From assembly GCA_947479995.1 (NCBI GenBank), contig CANKBT010000141.1:1-7791 (forward strand): a DNA stretch of 7,791 bases. The letters run 5' to 3'. Of this stretch, positions 1-6,203 are shown piece after piece. Within the stretch, counting starts at the first letter, position 1. Each line of letters begins with the position of its first letter. The DNA is from Frankiaceae bacterium. Its GTDB lineage: Bacteria > Actinomycetota > Actinomycetes > Mycobacteriales > SCTD01. A program made the translations under genes and the position numbers. The notes under the pieces are model-generated. The model saw nothing but the letters and a program-made list of their open reading frames with translations, was not told where the DNA came from and searched no databases.

Positions 1-228
1 ACGGAGGTCCCCGCGGACGAGATGCTCGGCGACAACCTGTGGGAGCCGGTGCCCGGCGACCACGGCGCCCGCGGCCGCTTCAGCGACCAGGCCAGCGACA
101 CGAGCGCGTACGAGCGGGTCATGGCCCTGCAGCGCCGCGCGCGGTCGGCCTCCGACGGCGTGACGCGGGCCGGCCTGGCCGTCGCCGCGAAGGCGCTCAA
201 GGCCCCGGCGGCCCTGCTCAGCCGCTAG
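1..228 (+). CDS. Short-chain dehydrogenase/reductase, C-terminal part (5' end outside window)
   Basis: An open frame enters from the left edge and ends at TAG 226-228, leaving 75 residues. Codon third positions are almost all G or C, as in a real gene here. The tail contains NLWEPVPGDHGARGRFSDQA, which matches a C-terminal signature I know from a group of actinobacterial SDR-family oxidoreductases of about 330 residues (EPVPGDHGAHGRFDD-like), where it follows the Rossmann domain. The Rossmann fold, the Ser-Tyr-Lys active site and the start all lie outside the window, so cofactor and substrate cannot be judged. The last 35 or so residues are Ala-, Leu- and Lys-rich and probably helical. An ATG at 22 is internal and should not be taken as the start. 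It converges with the VanY gene, so the two are not an operon. The family call is from memory of the tail motif. Confidence 0.65.
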   Translation, partial: TEVPADEMLGDNLWEPVPGDHGARGRFSDQASDTSAYERVMALQRRARSASDGVTRAGLAVAAKALKAPAALLSR

Positions 229-229
229 G

Positions 230-281
230 CGGCCGGCGCGGGACGCGTCCGGCCGTGCCGCCCTCTGCGGTCTGCGGACCG
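230..281. terminator. Hairpins between convergent genes
   Basis: Two inverted repeats lie between the convergent stops. The first pairs CGGCCGG (230-236) with CCGGCCG (249-255), and its loop can continue as CGCG/CGCG (237-240 with 244-247). The second is CGGTC-tgcg-GACCG (268-281). Neither has a T tract, which is common for terminators in GC-rich actinomycetes. They could stop transcription from both sides. This is inferred from position and symmetry. Confidence 0.45.
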
Positions 282-309
282 GCGCGGGCCGCGGTGACCC
301 GGGCGGGCG

Positions 310-1452
310 TCAGCCCACGAACTCCCAGTGCCACGGCTCGGGCTTGCTGCCGCCCGGCTCGGCCCACGACGGGTGCACCCAGCCGAAGCGCGGCGCGTTG
401 GCCTTCATCCACTGGTACGCCGGGGTGCCGAAGCTCTGCACGCCGCCGCAGAAGTCGACCGCGATGCCCCAGCCGTGGTTGCTCGTGCCGGGCACGGCGG
501 CCAGGCCGGGCTTGCGCTGGTAGACGTCGACCTGCGCGGCGTACGACCGGTAGGAGTCGGTGACGCACAGGCCGCCGCCGTAGGCCGCGTTGAGCTCCTT
601 GAAGGCCGCCGCGGCGTCGGCGCGCAGCGCGTGGCCGGGCACGCCGATCGGGCAGAGCGCGCTCGCCGGCAGGAAGCCGTTGGCGTACGCCGCGGTCGAC
701 GTGCCGCCGTCGCAGGTCGGGATGACGGCCGAGGAGACGACCGGGCGGCGGGCCGCGGCGGCGGCCGCGGCGGCGAGCCGGGCCTCCTCCTCGAGCGCGG
801 CGGCGCGGGCGGCCTCGGCGGCCTCGAGCTGCGCGGCGGCGGCCGACAGCTGCACCTCGATCTCGCCGGCGCGGCGCTGCAGGTCGCTCACCTGCACGGC
901 GATGCGCTGCTCCTCGGCGGCCGCCTCGGCCTCGAGCTGCTCGGCCTCGACGACCAGGCCCTCGGCCTCGACGCGCTTGGCGTCGGCGGTGCGCAGCACG
1001 TCCTGCTGGTCGCCGCGGACGTGCTTGAGCTCGGCCGACGCGAGCGCCGCATCGGTGAGGGCGGCGCCGCGCTGGGCGCCGAGCACGAGCTGCAGGTCGC
1101 TGGGGGTCGGGCGGGTGTAGTCCTGGCGCACGATGACGGCGAGCTGCGCGCGGGCCGCCTCGGCCTCGCGCTGGGCCTGCTCGGCGGCGGCACGGGTGCG
1201 GTCGGCGTCGGCGCGGACGGCGGCCAGGCGGGCGCGGCCCTCCTCGAGGGCCTGCGTGCCGGCGAGCAGCTCGGCGGTGGCCGCCTCGACCTGGGCGCGC
1301 AGCGCGTCGACCTGCGACTGGGCGGCCGCGACGGCCGCCTCGCTGCCGGGGCCCTCGACGGAGGTCGCGGCGCCGGCCGGGACGGCGCCGGTGGAGACCA
1401 CGCCGAGCACGGCGGCCAGGGCGAGCACCGGGGCGAGCAGGCGGGAGCGCAT
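310..1452 (-). CDS. Secreted VanY-type D-alanyl-D-alanine carboxypeptidase with coiled-coil stalk
   Basis: A 380-residue exported peptidoglycan peptidase. Residues 1-29 are a signal peptide (MRSRLL, hydrophobic core, cleavage near PAGA-A). Residues about 36-235 are an Ala/Glu/Gln/Arg-rich coiled coil, including QDYTRPTPSDLQLVLGA (110-126), which resembles the stalks of actinobacterial NlpC/P60 and M23 hydrolases. Residues about 245-380 are a VanY/LAS metallopeptidase domain. SNHGWGIAVD gives zinc ligands H326 and D333, PEPWH gives catalytic E372 and ligand H375, and R302 lies in DSYRSY. All key residues are present, so the enzyme should be active, removing the terminal D-Ala of stem peptides outside the membrane. 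Cys 247, 267, 296 and 335 could form disulfides. The ATG at 1452 heads a classic signal peptide; GTG at 1458 is an alternative. No clear Shine-Dalgarno is seen. A -10-like TAGCGT (1466-1461) 8 bases upstream suggests a leaderless transcript. Confidence 0.88.
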   Translation of the reverse strand: MRSRLLAPVLALAAVLGVVSTGAVPAGAATSVEGPGSEAAVAAAQSQVDALRAQVEAATAELLAGTQALEEGRARLAAVRADADRTRAAAEQAQREAEAARAQLAVIVRQDYTRPTPSDLQLVLGAQRGAALTDAALASAELKHVRGDQQDVLRTADAKRVEAEGLVVEAEQLEAEAAAEEQRIAVQVSDLQRRAGEIEVQLSAAAAQLEAAEAARAAALEEEARLAAAAAAAARRPVVSSAVIPTCDGGTSTAAYANGFLPASALCPIGVPGHALRADAAAAFKELNAAYGGGLCVTDSYRSYAAQVDVYQRKPGLAAVPGTSNHGWGIAVDFCGGVQSFGTPAYQWMKANAPRFGWVHPSWAEPGGSKPEPWHWEFVG

Positions 1453-1505
1453 GGGCACCGACGCTACCTGCGCGCCCCGTGCCCCGCGCCGCTTCCGGGC
1501 AGTCC

Positions 1506-1525
1506 GGTCAGACCTGTCTGTCACA
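1506..1525 (-). promoter_or_regulatory. Candidate regulatory sites upstream of the VanY gene
   Basis: The 119-bp gap between the SDR stop and the VanY start holds a small palindrome, CAGAC-ct-GTCTG (1509-1520), overlapping GGTC-a-GACC (1506-1514). Next to it is CTGTCACA (1518-1525), which reads TGTGACAG on the gene's strand, 66-73 bases before the ATG. The same octamer in the same orientation lies upstream of the lectin-CHAP gene. GTCACA resembles half of the motif reported for MtrA, an actinobacterial regulator of cell-wall hydrolase genes. That link is inference. Confidence 0.3.
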
Positions 1526-1571
1526 CGACCGTCATCGGCACGACCCGCGGACGACGTGAGGACCAGATCGG

Positions 1572-2456
1572 TCACACCCGGTTGGCGGCACCGCCCGCGC
1601 CGACGGGGCGGGTGACCTCGGCGGCGCCGGCCGCGACGATCTCCGCCTCGGCCTGCTCCAGCCCGCGGGCGCCGAGCGGGATCACCGTCGGCAGCAGCCC
1701 GCGGACGCCGGCGACGCCGCGCACCCACTTCTGCGCGTAGACGTGCGACGAGCGGCGCCCGATGCCGTCCGCGAGGCGCACGACGGCCGGGGCCAGCGGG
1801 TAGGTGCGGCCGAACGGCCCGGCCAGGCCCTGGCGCATGCTGCTGAGCCCGGGGCGGGCGTCGACGCCGCGCACCATGTCGGTGTCGGTGAAGGCGAGGT
1901 AGCCGACGCCGACCCGCACGCCGTGGTGGCGCAGCTCGCCCTGCAGCGAGTGCGCGAAGGCCTCGGCGCCGGCCTTGCTGGCGCAGTACGCGCTCATGAA
2001 CGGCGCGTGCGTCATCGCCGCGAGCGAGGCGATCTGCAGCACGTAGCCCTTGCTCTGCACCAGCGCCGGCAGGAAGGCACGCACCGTGCGGATGCTGCCG
2101 AGCAGGTTGACCTCGATGCACTTCTCGTACGAGCCGGGGTCGGCGAGCAGCAGCGGCCCCGCCGAGGCGATGCCGGCGTTGGCGACCACGACGTCGACCC
2201 GCCCGAAGTCGGCGACGACCGCCGCGGCCGCGGCCGTGAGGGCCGCGTCGTCGGTGACGTCGACGTCGTACGCCCGGCTGCCGGGCAGCTCCGCCGCGAC
2301 GGCGGCCAGCTCGGCCGGCTCGAGGCCGAGCAGCGCGACGCGGGCGCCGCGGGTCGTCAGCTCGCGGGCGAGCTCCTTGCCGACGCCGCGGGCGCCGCCG
2401 GTGACGACGACGACCTGACCGGTCACGTCGCCCTTGCCGAAGCGGGAGCGGCTCAC
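1572..2456 (-). CDS. Short-chain dehydrogenase/reductase coupled to the monooxygenase
   Basis: A 294-residue classical SDR of the NAD(P)(H)-dependent alcohol/carbonyl oxidoreductase type. The cofactor motif TGGARGVG is at residues 19-26, NAG at 93-95, the structural Asn at N117, and the catalytic set at S144, Y157 and K161 (YCASK). All are intact. The C-terminal extension after about residue 190 (TDTDMVRGVDARPGLSSMRQ onward) is the type found in mycobacterial-style SDRs that partner oxygenases; it probably forms the substrate lid. The start is GTG 2456. It is preceded, with 7 bases between, by a full AGGAGG (2469-2464) inside the end of the monooxygenase gene, and its GTGA overlaps the monooxygenase TGA by 4 bp, so the two proteins are probably made in fixed proportion by translational coupling. 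The likely job is interconversion of an alcohol and the carbonyl compound used by the monooxygenase; the substrate is unknown. Confidence 0.88.
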   Translation of the reverse strand: MSRSRFGKGDVTGQVVVVTGGARGVGKELARELTTRGARVALLGLEPAELAAVAAELPGSRAYDVDVTDDAALTAAAAAVVADFGRVDVVVANAGIASAGPLLLADPGSYEKCIEVNLLGSIRTVRAFLPALVQSKGYVLQIASLAAMTHAPFMSAYCASKAGAEAFAHSLQGELRHHGVRVGVGYLAFTDTDMVRGVDARPGLSSMRQGLAGPFGRTYPLAPAVVRLADGIGRRSSHVYAQKWVRGVAGVRGLLPTVIPLGARGLEQAEAEIVAAGAAEVTRPVGAGGAANRV

Positions 2457-3991
2457 GCGGCGACCTCCTGCGGGGTGCGGACCGGGCGGGTGTCGTACGC
2501 CTCGACCGGGAAGCGGCGGACCATGCGGCGGAACAGGAAGGTGAACGTCGGCCACAGCGTGGTGTTGCGGCCGTGGGCGTCGCGGTACCAGGAGGCGCAG
2601 CCGCCGGCGTTCCAGACGGTGCCCTCGAGGTCGCGCTGGACGTCGGCGTTGAAGGCCTGCTGGGCCTCCGGCTTGGGCTCCACGGCGGCGATGCCGCGGG
2701 CGCGCATGGTGCGCAGGGCGTCCAGGAGGTACTCCACCTGGCTCTCGATGATGTAGATGATCGAGCTGTGCCCGAGGCCGGTGTTGGGGCCGACGAGGAA
2801 GAACAGGTTGGGGAAGCCGACGACGGTCGTTCCGTGCAGGGCCTGCATGCCCGTGGTCGCCCAGTGCTCGGCGAGCGTGCGGCCGTCGGTGCCGAGGGTG
2901 CGGTCGGCGATCGGCTGCTCGTTGATCTTGAAGCCGGTGCCCCAGATGATCGTGTCGACCTCGTGTACCGTGCGCGTGCCGTCGCCGTCGACCGTGACGA
3001 CGCCCTCGGGGACGATCTCGACGATCGCGTCGGTGACGACGTCGGCGTTCGGCTCGTTGAGCGCCTTGAAGTAGTGGTTGCTCATGAGGATGCGCTTGCA
3101 GCCCGCCCGGTAGGTCGGCGTGAGCTTGGCGCGCAGCACCGGGTCGTCGATCTGCTTGGCCATGAGGCGCTTGGAGCGCAGCTCGACGAGCTTCATGAGC
3201 TCGGTGCGGTACTTGAACGCCAGGATGAAGCCCTCGTGCCCGCTGTAGATCGAGGCGCGGGTGAGCCGCTGCAGGGCCGGCGCCTTGCGGAACAGCGCCT
3301 TGCGCCACTCCGGCACGACGTGGTCGGGCCGGGGCATGACCCACGGGGGCGTGCGCTGGAAGAGCGTGAGCTCGCCGGCGTCCTTCTGCACGTGCGGGAC
3401 GAACTGGATCGCCGAGGCGCCGGTGCCGATGACGGCGACCTTGCGGCCGCGCAGGTCGTGGTCGTGGTCCCAGGTGGCGCTGTGGAACGCCGTGCCGGCG
3501 AAGGAGTCCGCGCCGGGGATGCGCGGGATGCTCGGCTCGGACAGCGGGCCGGTGGCGGCGACGAGCACGTCGGCGGTGAGCTCGCCGCGGTTGGTCGTCA
3601 CGTGCCAGCGCGCCTCGTCCTCGACCCACCGGGCCTGCAGCAGCTCGGTGCGCAGGTGCAGGTAGCGCCGCACGCCGTGCTGGTCGGCGACCTTGAGCAG
3701 GTAGGCCTGGATCTCCGGCTGGCGGCCGAAGGCGTGGCTCCACTCGGGGTTGAGCGCGAAGGAGAAGCTGTAGAGGTTGCTCGGCACGTCGCAGGCGCAG
3801 CCGGGGTAGCTGTTGTCGCGCCACGTGCCGCCGACGTCGTCGGCGCGCTCGAGCACGACGAAGTCGTGCCGGCCCTCCTTCATGAGGGCGATGGCGGCGC
3901 CGACGCCCGCGAACCCGCTGCCGGCGATGAGGACGCCGACGTGCTCGGGAAGGGGGCGGGCCGACGTCTGCTCGGGGGCCAGAGCGGTCAC
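2453..3991 (-). CDS. Type I Baeyer-Villiger / flavin-containing monooxygenase (FAD, NADPH)
   Basis: A 512-residue class B flavin monooxygenase, normal length for the family. Motifs in order: FAD-binding GSGFAG (24-29) with acidic E48 at the end of the second strand; GGTWRDNSYPGCACDVPSN (54-72), the characteristic N-terminal block; ATG (146-148); the Baeyer-Villiger fingerprint F-x-G-x-x-x-H-x-x-x-W-D at 164-175; NADPH-site GTGASA (189-194); and a late IIWGTGF block. The fingerprint separates it from ordinary N-oxide-forming FMOs. Such enzymes insert oxygen next to a carbonyl (ketone to ester or lactone, aldehyde to ester/acid) or oxidise sulfur, in the cytoplasm. The GTG start at 3991 follows GGAGG (4003-3999) with 7 bases between. 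It leads a two-gene unit with the SDR and is divergent from a TetR gene, the layout of mycobacterial ethA/ethR, though I do not claim orthology. The substrate is not predictable. Confidence 0.92.
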   Translation of the reverse strand: MTALAPEQTSARPLPEHVGVLIAGSGFAGVGAAIALMKEGRHDFVVLERADDVGGTWRDNSYPGCACDVPSNLYSFSFALNPEWSHAFGRQPEIQAYLLKVADQHGVRRYLHLRTELLQARWVEDEARWHVTTNRGELTADVLVAATGPLSEPSIPRIPGADSFAGTAFHSATWDHDHDLRGRKVAVIGTGASAIQFVPHVQKDAGELTLFQRTPPWVMPRPDHVVPEWRKALFRKAPALQRLTRASIYSGHEGFILAFKYRTELMKLVELRSKRLMAKQIDDPVLRAKLTPTYRAGCKRILMSNHYFKALNEPNADVVTDAIVEIVPEGVVTVDGDGTRTVHEVDTIIWGTGFKINEQPIADRTLGTDGRTLAEHWATTGMQALHGTTVVGFPNLFFLVGPNTGLGHSSIIYIIESQVEYLLDALRTMRARGIAAVEPKPEAQQAFNADVQRDLEGTVWNAGGCASWYRDAHGRNTTLWPTFTFLFRRMVRRFPVEAYDTRPVRTPQEVAA

Positions 3992-4011
3992 GGTGATTCC
4001 TCCGGTGCTTT

Positions 4012-4043
4012 TGCTACACGAGTGAAGCAACACAGGTGTAGCA
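4012..4043. promoter_or_regulatory. Inverted-repeat operator between the TetR gene and the monooxygenase operon
   Basis: TGCTACAC (4012-4019) and GTGTAGCA (4036-4043) are perfect inverted 8-mers separated by 16 bases, in the 60-bp divergent gap. A related half-site, AGCAACAC, lies at 4026-4033. Each arm also carries a plausible -10 hexamer for one direction: TAGCAT (4039-4044) reading toward the TetR gene and TAGCAA (4016-4011) reading toward the monooxygenase. No good -35 is visible for either. TetR dimers commonly bind such sites, so the regulator probably represses both itself and the operon until an inducer binds. The symmetry is seen directly; the function is inferred. Confidence 0.7.
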
Positions 4044-4051
4044 TTGCTCCC

Positions 4052-4690
4052 GTGGAGAGCGCAACCCTGAGGGGTAAGAGGCCGTACGCGCCCCGCCTGC
4101 CGCTGCCCGAGCGCCGGGCGCAGCTGCTCGACGCCGCGCAGGCCCTCGCCCTCGAGCGGGGCTTCCACGCCGTCACGGTCGACGGCGTCGCCAAGGCCGC
4201 CGGCGTCACGCGCCCCGTCGTGTACGGCGCCTTCGCCGACCTCGGCGCGCTGCTGCAGGCGCTGGCCGACCGCGCCGAGGAGCGCGTGCTCGCCCAGCTC
4301 GCCGACGTCTTCCCGCAGGTGCCCGAGGACGGCGACCGGGCCGACGTCGACGACCTGCTCGTGCGCGGCATCCACGCCTACCTGTCGGCCGTGCGCGACA
4401 ACCCGGCCGACTGGTCGGTCATCCTGCTGCCGCCCGAGGGGGCGCCCGCCGAGATGCAGCAGCGCACCCGCGCCCACCAGCGCGCGCTGCTCGGGCAGCT
4501 CCGCGAGCTGGCCGTGTGGGGCCTGCGCCAGCGCGGCGGCCCCGAGGGGCTCGACGCCGACCTGTTCGCCCGCTCGGTCTTCACCCTCGCCGAGGGGGCC
4601 GCCCGGCTCATCCTCGTCGACCCGCAGCGCTGGCAGGTCGAGCAGTTCACCGCCTTCACCCGCGCCGCACTGGGCGCCCTCAGCCGCTAG
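4052..4690 (+). CDS. TetR/AcrR-family transcriptional regulator
   Basis: A 212-residue regulator. The N-terminal TetR DNA-binding domain spans about residues 20-66: helix 1 runs from RRAQLLDAAQALALERG, and the helix-turn-helix at about 42-61 reads TVDGVAKAAGVTRPVVYGAF, with the usual G-V-T-x-x-x-Y-x-x-F pattern. The rest (about 70-212) is an all-helical ligand-binding/dimerisation domain with no recognisable ligand signature. The start is GTG 4052. There is no Shine-Dalgarno, but a -10-like TAGCAT ends 7 bases before it, so the mRNA is probably leaderless. An upstream in-frame extension exists but would run backwards through the monooxygenase gene and is not credible. It is divergent from the monooxygenase-SDR pair across an inverted repeat, so it most likely represses that operon and itself, with the substrate or product as inducer. 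Confidence 0.87.
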   Translation: MESATLRGKRPYAPRLPLPERRAQLLDAAQALALERGFHAVTVDGVAKAAGVTRPVVYGAFADLGALLQALADRAEERVLAQLADVFPQVPEDGDRADVDDLLVRGIHAYLSAVRDNPADWSVILLPPEGAPAEMQQRTRAHQRALLGQLRELAVWGLRQRGGPEGLDADLFARSVFTLAEGAARLILVDPQRWQVEQFTAFTRAALGALSR

Positions 4691-4702
4691 CCCCGCGCCC
4701 GG

Positions 4703-4799
4703 CGGGCTGGGTCGGCCGCGTGGGCCGGTCGCGCTGGGTCGGTCGCGCTGGGCTGGCCGCGCTGGGCTGGCCGCGCTGGGCCGGTCGCGCTGGCCTGCG
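4703..4799. repeat. 14-bp tandem repeat, about 6-7 copies
   Basis: Four clean consecutive units start at 4730, 4744, 4758 and 4772. Two are identical (CGCGCTGGGCTGGC) and the others differ at one or two bases near the 3' end. A degenerate unit follows (4786-4799). Two more precede (4703-4716 and 4717-4729, the latter one base short). It starts 12 bases after the TetR stop and could vary in copy number by slippage. No function is evident. Confidence 0.8.
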
Positions 4800-4807
4800 C
4801 CGCCGCA

Positions 4808-4979
4808 GGGATCATTGCACGCGTCGGACGCGCGGGCGATCCCTACGGTGCAGTGATCACGACGGGCGATCCCTCCGCGGGTGATCACTGCACCGTGGAG
4901 GCCAGGCGCGCGGGCGTACGCGTGCACGGATCGCCCGCGGCGGCGTGATCACTGCGGGCTCGCGGCGCGATCACTGCGG
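4808..4979. repeat. GATC-palindrome array, block 1 (six 13-bp arms)
   Basis: The consensus arm is GTGATCACTGCAC, whose core TGATCA is itself palindromic. Arms and orientation: + at 4808 (two mismatches), - at 4848 (perfect), + at 4881 (perfect), - at 4922 (three mismatches), + at 4945 (two at the end) and + at 4967 (three). The pair 4848/4881 is an inverted repeat with a 20-base spacer, and its identity extends to 16 bp (4845-4860 with 4881-4896), able to form a strong hairpin. The layout is like REP/BIME-type intergenic elements, but I do not recognise the family. Confidence 0.75.
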
Positions 4980-5057
4980 CGCCGACCCGGGCCGGAGCCC
5001 CGCGCGGCCGGCTGCGCGCGAGCCGGCGGCTCCTCGCGGCTCGGGCCACCGGCGGCT

Positions 5058-5228
5058 GCGACCACTGCACGCGCGCGCCCTCCGGCGAGCCGCCCCGCTG
5101 CAGTGATCACGACGACCGGGTGCGGCGCGGGTGATCACTGCACCGCGCAGGCCCGGCGCGCCGGCCGTCCCGTGCACTGATCGCCCGCGGCGGGGTGATC
5201 TCCGAGGGCGCGCGCATGATCACTGCGG
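5058..5228. repeat. GATC-palindrome array, block 2 (250 bp after block 1)
   Basis: Six arms recur in the same order and orientation (+ - + - + +) at 5058, 5098, 5131, 5172, 5195 and 5216. Each is 250 bp after its block-1 counterpart (249 for the last, so there is one 1-bp deletion). By eye, 4841-4960 and 5091-5210 match without gaps at 94 of 120 positions, highest within arms and lower in spacers. The inverted pair 5098/5131 keeps the 20-base spacer. The fifth arm is eroded, and the sixth overlaps the first codons of the next gene. Confidence 0.75.
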
Positions 5229-6139
5229 CGAGTGAGGCGAGCGCAGGCCGGGCGCGGCCGGCGGGCGTGCGCGGCGGCCGCCCCGGGCAGGCCGTCGGGG
5301 TGTACGACGTCGACGCGATCGCCCTGCTCTGCCGCGAGGAGCTGCGGGAGCAGGCCCGCACGCTCGTGGCGGAGGCCTGCGCGTGGAGCGTCGGCCTGTC
5401 GGACCGCCCCCACCTCGAGCGCCGGCGCGGGGTGCTGGCGCCGAGCGGCAGCACGCTGGGCAGCCGGGCCGTGAGCGGCCTGCCGCTCGCCGACCCGGTC
5501 GCCGGGCGGCTCGACCTCGAGGACGCCCCTCCCGGCAGCTTCGCCGACGCGCTGAACGCCCTCGGCCCGGACGGGCGCCTGGTCGCGGAGGCCTTCGACG
5601 AGCAGGTGGTCGTGCCGTACGCCCTCGACTGCTGCCTGCGGGCGCTGCGCCGGGCCGGCGAGGAGCAGCCGGGCGCGCTGCTGGAGCTGCTCGACGACCT
5701 GGGCGAGGACGGCGACGACCCGGTCGCGGTGGTGCGGGCCTCCGAGTGGGAGGCGCCGCTGCGCACCGAGGCCGAGCAGCTGGTGCTCGCCGCGCTCGGC
5801 CGGGTGCCGCTCGTCGAGGTCGAGGCGGAGGGGCTGCCGCTGTCGCTCGTGCGGGCGGCGGAGGCCGAGACCCGGCGGTGGGCGCCGGTGGTCGCCGAGC
5901 CCGCCCCGGCGCTGTCGGAGGACGACCTGGCCGGCTCGCTGTTCCTCGCCGAGGCGGCGCTGCGCGAGGCGGGCCTGCCGCAGCCGGTGCCCGGCCCGGC
6001 CGCGGCCGACCTGCTCGACGCGCTGCTCGAGGAGGGGCTCGAGCCGGAGGAGGTGCTGGCGGTGCTGCCGCACCTGCCGGTCACCGAGGAGGCCGCCGAG
6101 GAGGTCGCCGACCGCGTCGTCCGCAGCACCGGCGCCTGA
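5216..6139 (+). CDS. Hypothetical acidic helical protein, unknown function
   Basis: I do not recognise this protein. As called it has 307 residues; codon third positions are nearly all G or C on this strand, which favours it over the long frames on the other strand. The confident part begins near VYDVDAIALLCREELREQA and is rich in Ala, Leu, Glu and Asp, predicted mostly helical, without signal peptide, membrane segment or metal motif. A double Cys occurs in YALDCCLRAL. The C-terminal half repeats acidic Leu-rich helices ending in LPVTEEAAEEVADRVV. The start is uncertain: ATG 5216 has GAGGG (5204-5208) with 7 bases between, but lies in a repeat arm and adds a low-complexity Ala/Gly/Arg stretch. 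GTG 5267 and GTG 5300 are in-frame alternatives, the last starting at the conserved-looking part. It appears to be a cytoplasmic single gene, convergent with the lectin-CHAP gene. Confidence 0.7.
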   Translation: MITAASEASAGRARPAGVRGGRPGQAVGVYDVDAIALLCREELREQARTLVAEACAWSVGLSDRPHLERRRGVLAPSGSTLGSRAVSGLPLADPVAGRLDLEDAPPGSFADALNALGPDGRLVAEAFDEQVVVPYALDCCLRALRRAGEEQPGALLELLDDLGEDGDDPVAVVRASEWEAPLRTEAEQLVLAALGRVPLVEVEAEGLPLSLVRAAEAETRRWAPVVAEPAPALSEDDLAGSLFLAEAALREAGLPQPVPGPAAADLLDALLEEGLEPEEVLAVLPHLPVTEEAAEEVADRVVRSTGA

Positions 6140-6154
6140 CCCCGGGCAGCGCAC

Positions 6155-6184
6155 CGCCCGCCCCCGGCGGACCGGGAGCGGGCG
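6155..6184. terminator. Bidirectional hairpin terminator
   Basis: CGCCCGC (6155-6161) pairs with GCGGGCG (6178-6184). After one C/A mismatch, CCCGG (6163-6167) pairs with CCGGG (6172-6176) around a CGGA loop. The 12-bp stem lies 15 bases after the hypothetical gene's stop and 19 bases beyond the lectin-CHAP stop, midway between convergent genes. There is no T tract. Confidence 0.65.
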
Positions 6185-6203
6185 CGTGCGGAGGGCGAGC
6201 GGC

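Larger units (their letters stand above)
4691..5215. other. Long non-coding, repeat-rich intergenic region
   Basis: This 525-bp stretch between the TetR stop and the next gene has frames open on both strands, but none shows a family, a convincing start or believable composition. The apparent protein similarity between neighbouring frames (repeated VIT and DHC tripeptides) only reflects DNA repeats. It holds a 14-bp tandem repeat (4703-4799), then twelve 13-bp arms in two 250-bp-spaced blocks. GATC occurs about 13 times between 4808 and 5230, where roughly one would be expected at this base composition. A Gly/Arg-coding GC-rich filler lies at 4981-5057. Confidence 0.7.

Noticed and set aside
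1556..1575. A terminator hairpin at the end of the SDR gene
   Set aside because: Pairing is only GTG/CAC plus ACC/GGT with a bulge, and it overlaps the stop codon; too weak to call.
2573..4051. Plus-strand upstream extension of the TetR frame
   Set aside because: It runs antisense through the monooxygenase gene and has Asp/Arg/Val-rich shadow composition; TetR homology begins after GTG 4052.
4885..5177. Small peptides encoded on either strand through the repeat array, sharing VIT and DHC tripeptides
   Set aside because: The similarity is fully explained by the duplicated DNA; there are no supported starts and the frames on both strands look alike.
4808..5228. A CRISPR array
   Set aside because: The repeats are only 13 bp, occur in both orientations and have irregular spacers; no cas genes are visible.
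4808..5228. A replication origin with clustered GATC or DnaA boxes
   Set aside because: No TTGTCCACA-like DnaA boxes, no AT-rich unwinding region and no dnaA/dnaN neighbours.
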